Assembly (NCBI GenBank): GCA_019916065.1 | Contig: CM034236.1 | Span: 56,076,690-56,140,689, forward strand | Direction: 5' to 3' | From: Vitellaria paradoxa | Lineage: Eukaryota > Streptophyta > Magnoliopsida > Ericales > Sapotaceae | DNA: 64,000 bases | Shown: positions 61,256 to 64,000 of the stretch, piece after piece | Layout of the letters: every line of letters begins with the position of its first letter | Numbering within the stretch: the first letter of the stretch is position 1 | The notes under the pieces: generated by a model | Databases searched by the model: none | Seen by the model: the letters and a program-made list of their open reading frames with translations, nothing else | What the model was told of the DNA's origin: nothing | Position numbers and translations under genes: made by a program

Positions 61256-61584
61256 TAAATGTGATTTACTTTTAATAATAAACATAACACATTCGTGTGT
61301 ATATATATATATATATATATTTTTTTTTTTGGTGGAAGAGCTAAAAAGTATAATGAATTTATGGTCCCTTCCCCTTTTTCGTAAATGGGTTTGCGGTTAC
61401 GTATACGATAGAAGCCCCTCCGCCTTTTCCCATCTCTCTTGCTGTTAGGTAAGAAACTTCAAAGCTCAAACAGCAAGCCAATTACATATAGGCAGTCTCT
61501 GTATGTATGAACCGTTGTATTTCAACTTCAATCCCCTATTTCTTTTCTCCGATCAAACTTACCCAGAGAGAGTAGAATAGGAAT

Positions 61585-61820
61585 ATGAAAGCTAAACGCG
61601 TCCTTGATTACCTTGTTATCTCCCTGGCCTTTTGTTTTCTGGAATCTCAAAGTCCCGTACAAGGAAGGCTGCTCTCCCTCTCCAAACCCCAGCCGGATGA
61701 TGCTGCTACCTTTGCTCGGTGGTTGGTTTCTCAGAGTTCTTGGGGGTTTTAAAGTATCTCTCTCTCTCTCTCTCTCTCTCTCTCGCGTTATGTACTGTTG
61801 ATGACATGATGTTATTGTTA

Positions 61821-61857
<37 letters not shown>

Positions 61858-63745
61858 TGTGCATATTCCATATTTAATCATGTCTTTGGATTGCTGGTCT
61901 AATTGTTTGTTGTAATGCCCATTATAGGTTGAGTTCTTTTGATTTTCTCTTTAATGGATGGTTTTCGGGATCATACGGTTGCATGTTTTCAATGACGTTT
62001 AATTGGGTTCACTTGGTTCTGAATCCAAACGTAATTCCTTTTTGTCATTTTCTTTAAAGAAATTGCAGAGCTGGTTGTGTATAACCTTGACAATTCATCT
62101 GATGCTTTGTTGTGAATTGATTGTGTATTGTGTTTTTGGAGTTCAGTTCTGGACATGGTGACCACATGTCTTCTTCCAACTGAACCTTTTCTTGGGAAGA
62201 GTTTATGGACTCCTCTCATGGTACCATTAATCAGTATTGTGTATTGAGGGCCATTGTTTTGTGACAACATTTGTCTGACTGTGTTAGGGAAAATTTTGAT
62301 GATCACACTCATTATATAGCAAACTTACTTTAAGTGCTTTCCAATTACTTGCTAAGTTGTAGTTGACAAAGTGACCAACTATTGAATACCAACTATTGAA
62401 TCAAAATTTCTTATCAACCGCTTGTGTCTATTGAGAGGGAGGTAATTTTTTCTGTAGTTAATGAATGAAACTTGGGCCAATGAACTACTTGTAAGGCTTT
62501 ATGGGGTTAACTGTATTACTGCTGTGTACCAACCAGAGTTACAAAATAATCCTTCAAATGAGGGAGCATAGTCACATGATCCATCCAGAGACTTCTAAAT
62601 AATAATTGAGAGAGGAAATTCCTTGCATTTAAAATCCAATTCCATAAGCATTATGATGATCAAAATGTTCCAGCAGGCAGCAGCGGTCCATGTTAGAATC
62701 CAGTCCACCTTATCTGGAAATCTAAGAGTTTGTTAATTTCGTTTTGTCTTCCATTGCTGAACTGTACCATGATAGTGGTTCTGTCTTGCATTGTTTGCAG
62801 ACTTTTGATTGCCTGTTTTTTTATTCAAAGCTTTAAATCATTTTGGAAAATTTTGCATTTCTGATAAGATATATGCTTCAAAGCTTAAACATTGTCAAAC
62901 TCAAATCTCATGTGATTGTTTTATGTTTGCAGTACCATTTCAAGCGATTTGGGAGGAGCACCTTTTGGGTATGTTTTACCTTGTTCTTCTGCACTTTTTC
63001 CATATCCAGGTGATTTATGATTCATTGGCTGCCTTCAGAAGTAACTGTTCAGTCAACATACCTTTCTCATTTATCATTAGATCATAACAATGTTATAGCA
63101 AGCTGTACATGCAAATTGCATCTTTCATATTGTTATTTTTAGAAATTTTGGTAAAGATATTAAGTGAATGCAAATTGAGAGAAAAATTAAAGGATTCAAT
63201 ACCAAGTTACTGTTATATCATCTTAAACCCAACTTAATTTTGTTATTGTTATTTTTTTCCAACTTTATTGTGATCGGATAAGAATTGTTCTTTTTGGAAC
63301 TGTAAGAGCCTTAGATCTAAAGGTTAAAGAGGAACACTGTAGGATCACATTTCTTGGAATTCATGCTTCGAAGCATGCATGCCAATTAAGCAGTAATTTA
63401 GTGCTTATTGACTCAGATAACTACAGTTAGTATCTTAGTAGAGAGAGATGCTTATTGTTTTCCTGGGTATTAACTGAATTTATTATAACTCTCAGTTTCA
63501 CTGTATTAATTTCCACTAAACAGAAATATTTAACTTCATGCAGCAATGTGGTTTCGTTTAGTGATGGATTACCTGACAAAGGTCGTGGAGTCCCATACTT
63601 CTACTTGACAACTCTTGATCCAACAGCACGTAATGCATTGAAAGACCAGAGGTCTTCCTTTACAGTCAGTGAATACCCAGTTGGAACTTGTGGAAAGGCA
63701 GACCCTGAAAATCCCACTTGTGCAAAAATTACACTCACAGGGAAG
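61585..63745 (+). CDS. CREG-like protein (FMN-binding split barrel), 5' part; gene continues past the window end
   Basis: Exons seen: 61585-61753, 62933-62968 and 63544-63745 (donor AAG|GTGTGT); the rest lies beyond the window. The protein matches plant CREG-like/pyridoxamine-phosphate-oxidase-like proteins, secreted or endomembrane glycoproteins with a split-barrel flavin-type fold; enzymatic activity is not established. Residues 1-27 form a signal peptide (MKAKRVLDYLVISLAFCFLE). Next come AAATFARWLVSQSSW, then exon 2 TISSDLGGAPFG, then exon 3 NVVSFSDGLPDKGRGVPYFY, LTTLDPTARNALKDQRSS and GTCGKADPENPTCAKITLTG. Near the end of exon 1 the family WGVL is not readable: TGGGGGTTTTAA gives WGF then stop, as though one G of the run 61742-61746 were missing. 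An alternative donor inside GG|GTTTT would keep frame but drop three residues. A (CT)n tract follows the donor. Confidence 0.85.
61756..61793 (+). repeat. (CT)n microsatellite at the CREG-like exon 1 donor
   Basis: About 18 CT units begin immediately after the donor GTAT of intron 1. Confidence 0.9.
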
Positions 63746-64000
63746 GTGTGTTGAATGATCAGCAGCTACTCTTGTATATTGTATGGCATAGAATTGGTGT
63801 GCTTGAATTCCTATCAAATTCCCCATTTATTCCCACTTTGTGCTCTGGCACCACAGCACGGAGGACTATTTTCCCTTTGTTCCTCTCTTTCCCTCCCTAC
63901 TTGGTTAGCCAGGTTACAAGAGGACTTTACCCATTGCCATCAAGGTTGGGAGGCCAGCAAACCGCCACTTGGCCTATAAGGCCAGTGATGGAAAGAGATA
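63746..64000 (+). other. Start of CREG-like intron 3
   Basis: Sequence after the donor. It contains no recognisable next exon; the following coding exon must lie beyond 64000. Confidence 0.5.

Larger units (their letters stand above)
58152..61584. other. Intergenic region between the divergent DUF716 and CREG-like genes
   Basis: The promoter of the DUF716 gene lies just right of 58151; a (GA)n run at about 58338-58361 sits there. MITEs are listed separately. An AACCGAACC-type scrap (ggttcggttcagttcggttc) lies at 59268-59290. (AT)n occurs at about 61303-61320. The CREG-like promoter should lie in the last few hundred bases. No gene is seen. Confidence 0.5.

Noticed and set aside
1..64000. tRNA, rRNA or microRNA genes
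   Set aside because: No cloverleaf with a convincing A/B box pair or rRNA segment was noticed by eye. A covariance-model scan would be needed to exclude them. The only tRNA-like matches are retroelement primer-binding sites.

Overview
The window is nuclear DNA of a flowering plant. It is AT-rich, its genes carry many GT-AG introns, and the intergenic space is full of Tourist-like MITEs, LTR-retrotransposon debris, LINE relics and microsatellites. The protein genes match plant families: Golgi alpha-mannosidase II, a KONJAC-type nucleotidyltransferase, SEC13, an NRT1/PTR transporter, a DUF716/TMEM45-like membrane protein and a CREG-like protein. Nothing suggests a prokaryotic, viral or organellar origin. 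The species cannot be named from the sequence.

Layout. 0-2.6 kb: AT-rich spacer with a 1-kb Tourist-like element. 2.6-6.3 kb: SEC13 on the minus strand, with a 2.1-kb 5'-UTR intron holding a LINE fragment. 6.3-22.4 kb: a 16-kb repeat island with a possible 2.4-kb long-TIR element carrying a 64-bp minisatellite, a recent 245-bp tandem duplication, a Mutator-type element with a perfect 9-bp target duplication, and an 8.2-kb imperfect palindrome built from Ty3/gypsy-derived sequence. 22.6-29.2 kb: GMII (+, 4 exons). 30.5-37.0 kb: KONJAC/GMPPA-like gene (-, 15 coding exons), convergent with GMII. 37-44.7 kb: AT-rich spacer with MITEs. 44.8-46.9 kb: NPF transporter (+, 4 exons, one apparent GC-AG intron). 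48.9-49.9 kb: second 1-kb Tourist-like element. 50.1-54.8 kb: decayed Ty1/copia element inserted in a MITE. 57.2-58.2 kb: DUF716 gene (-) with a one-base frameshift in an A run. 61.6 kb to the end: CREG-like gene (+), cut by the window end, with an apparent one-base deficit in a G run of exon 1.

Functional picture. Three of the six genes serve the secretory or mannose pathway: SEC13 (COPII coat), GMII (N-glycan trimming in the Golgi) and the KONJAC-like protein (GDP-mannose supply). A CREG-like protein is also expected to be secreted or endomembrane. No operon-like logic is implied, because each gene has its own promoter. I found no wholly new biological system. The most unusual structure is the giant palindrome at 13.6-21.8 kb: both arms carry the same retroelement remnants and each arm has a different later insertion. 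If transcribed it would fold into a long hairpin RNA.
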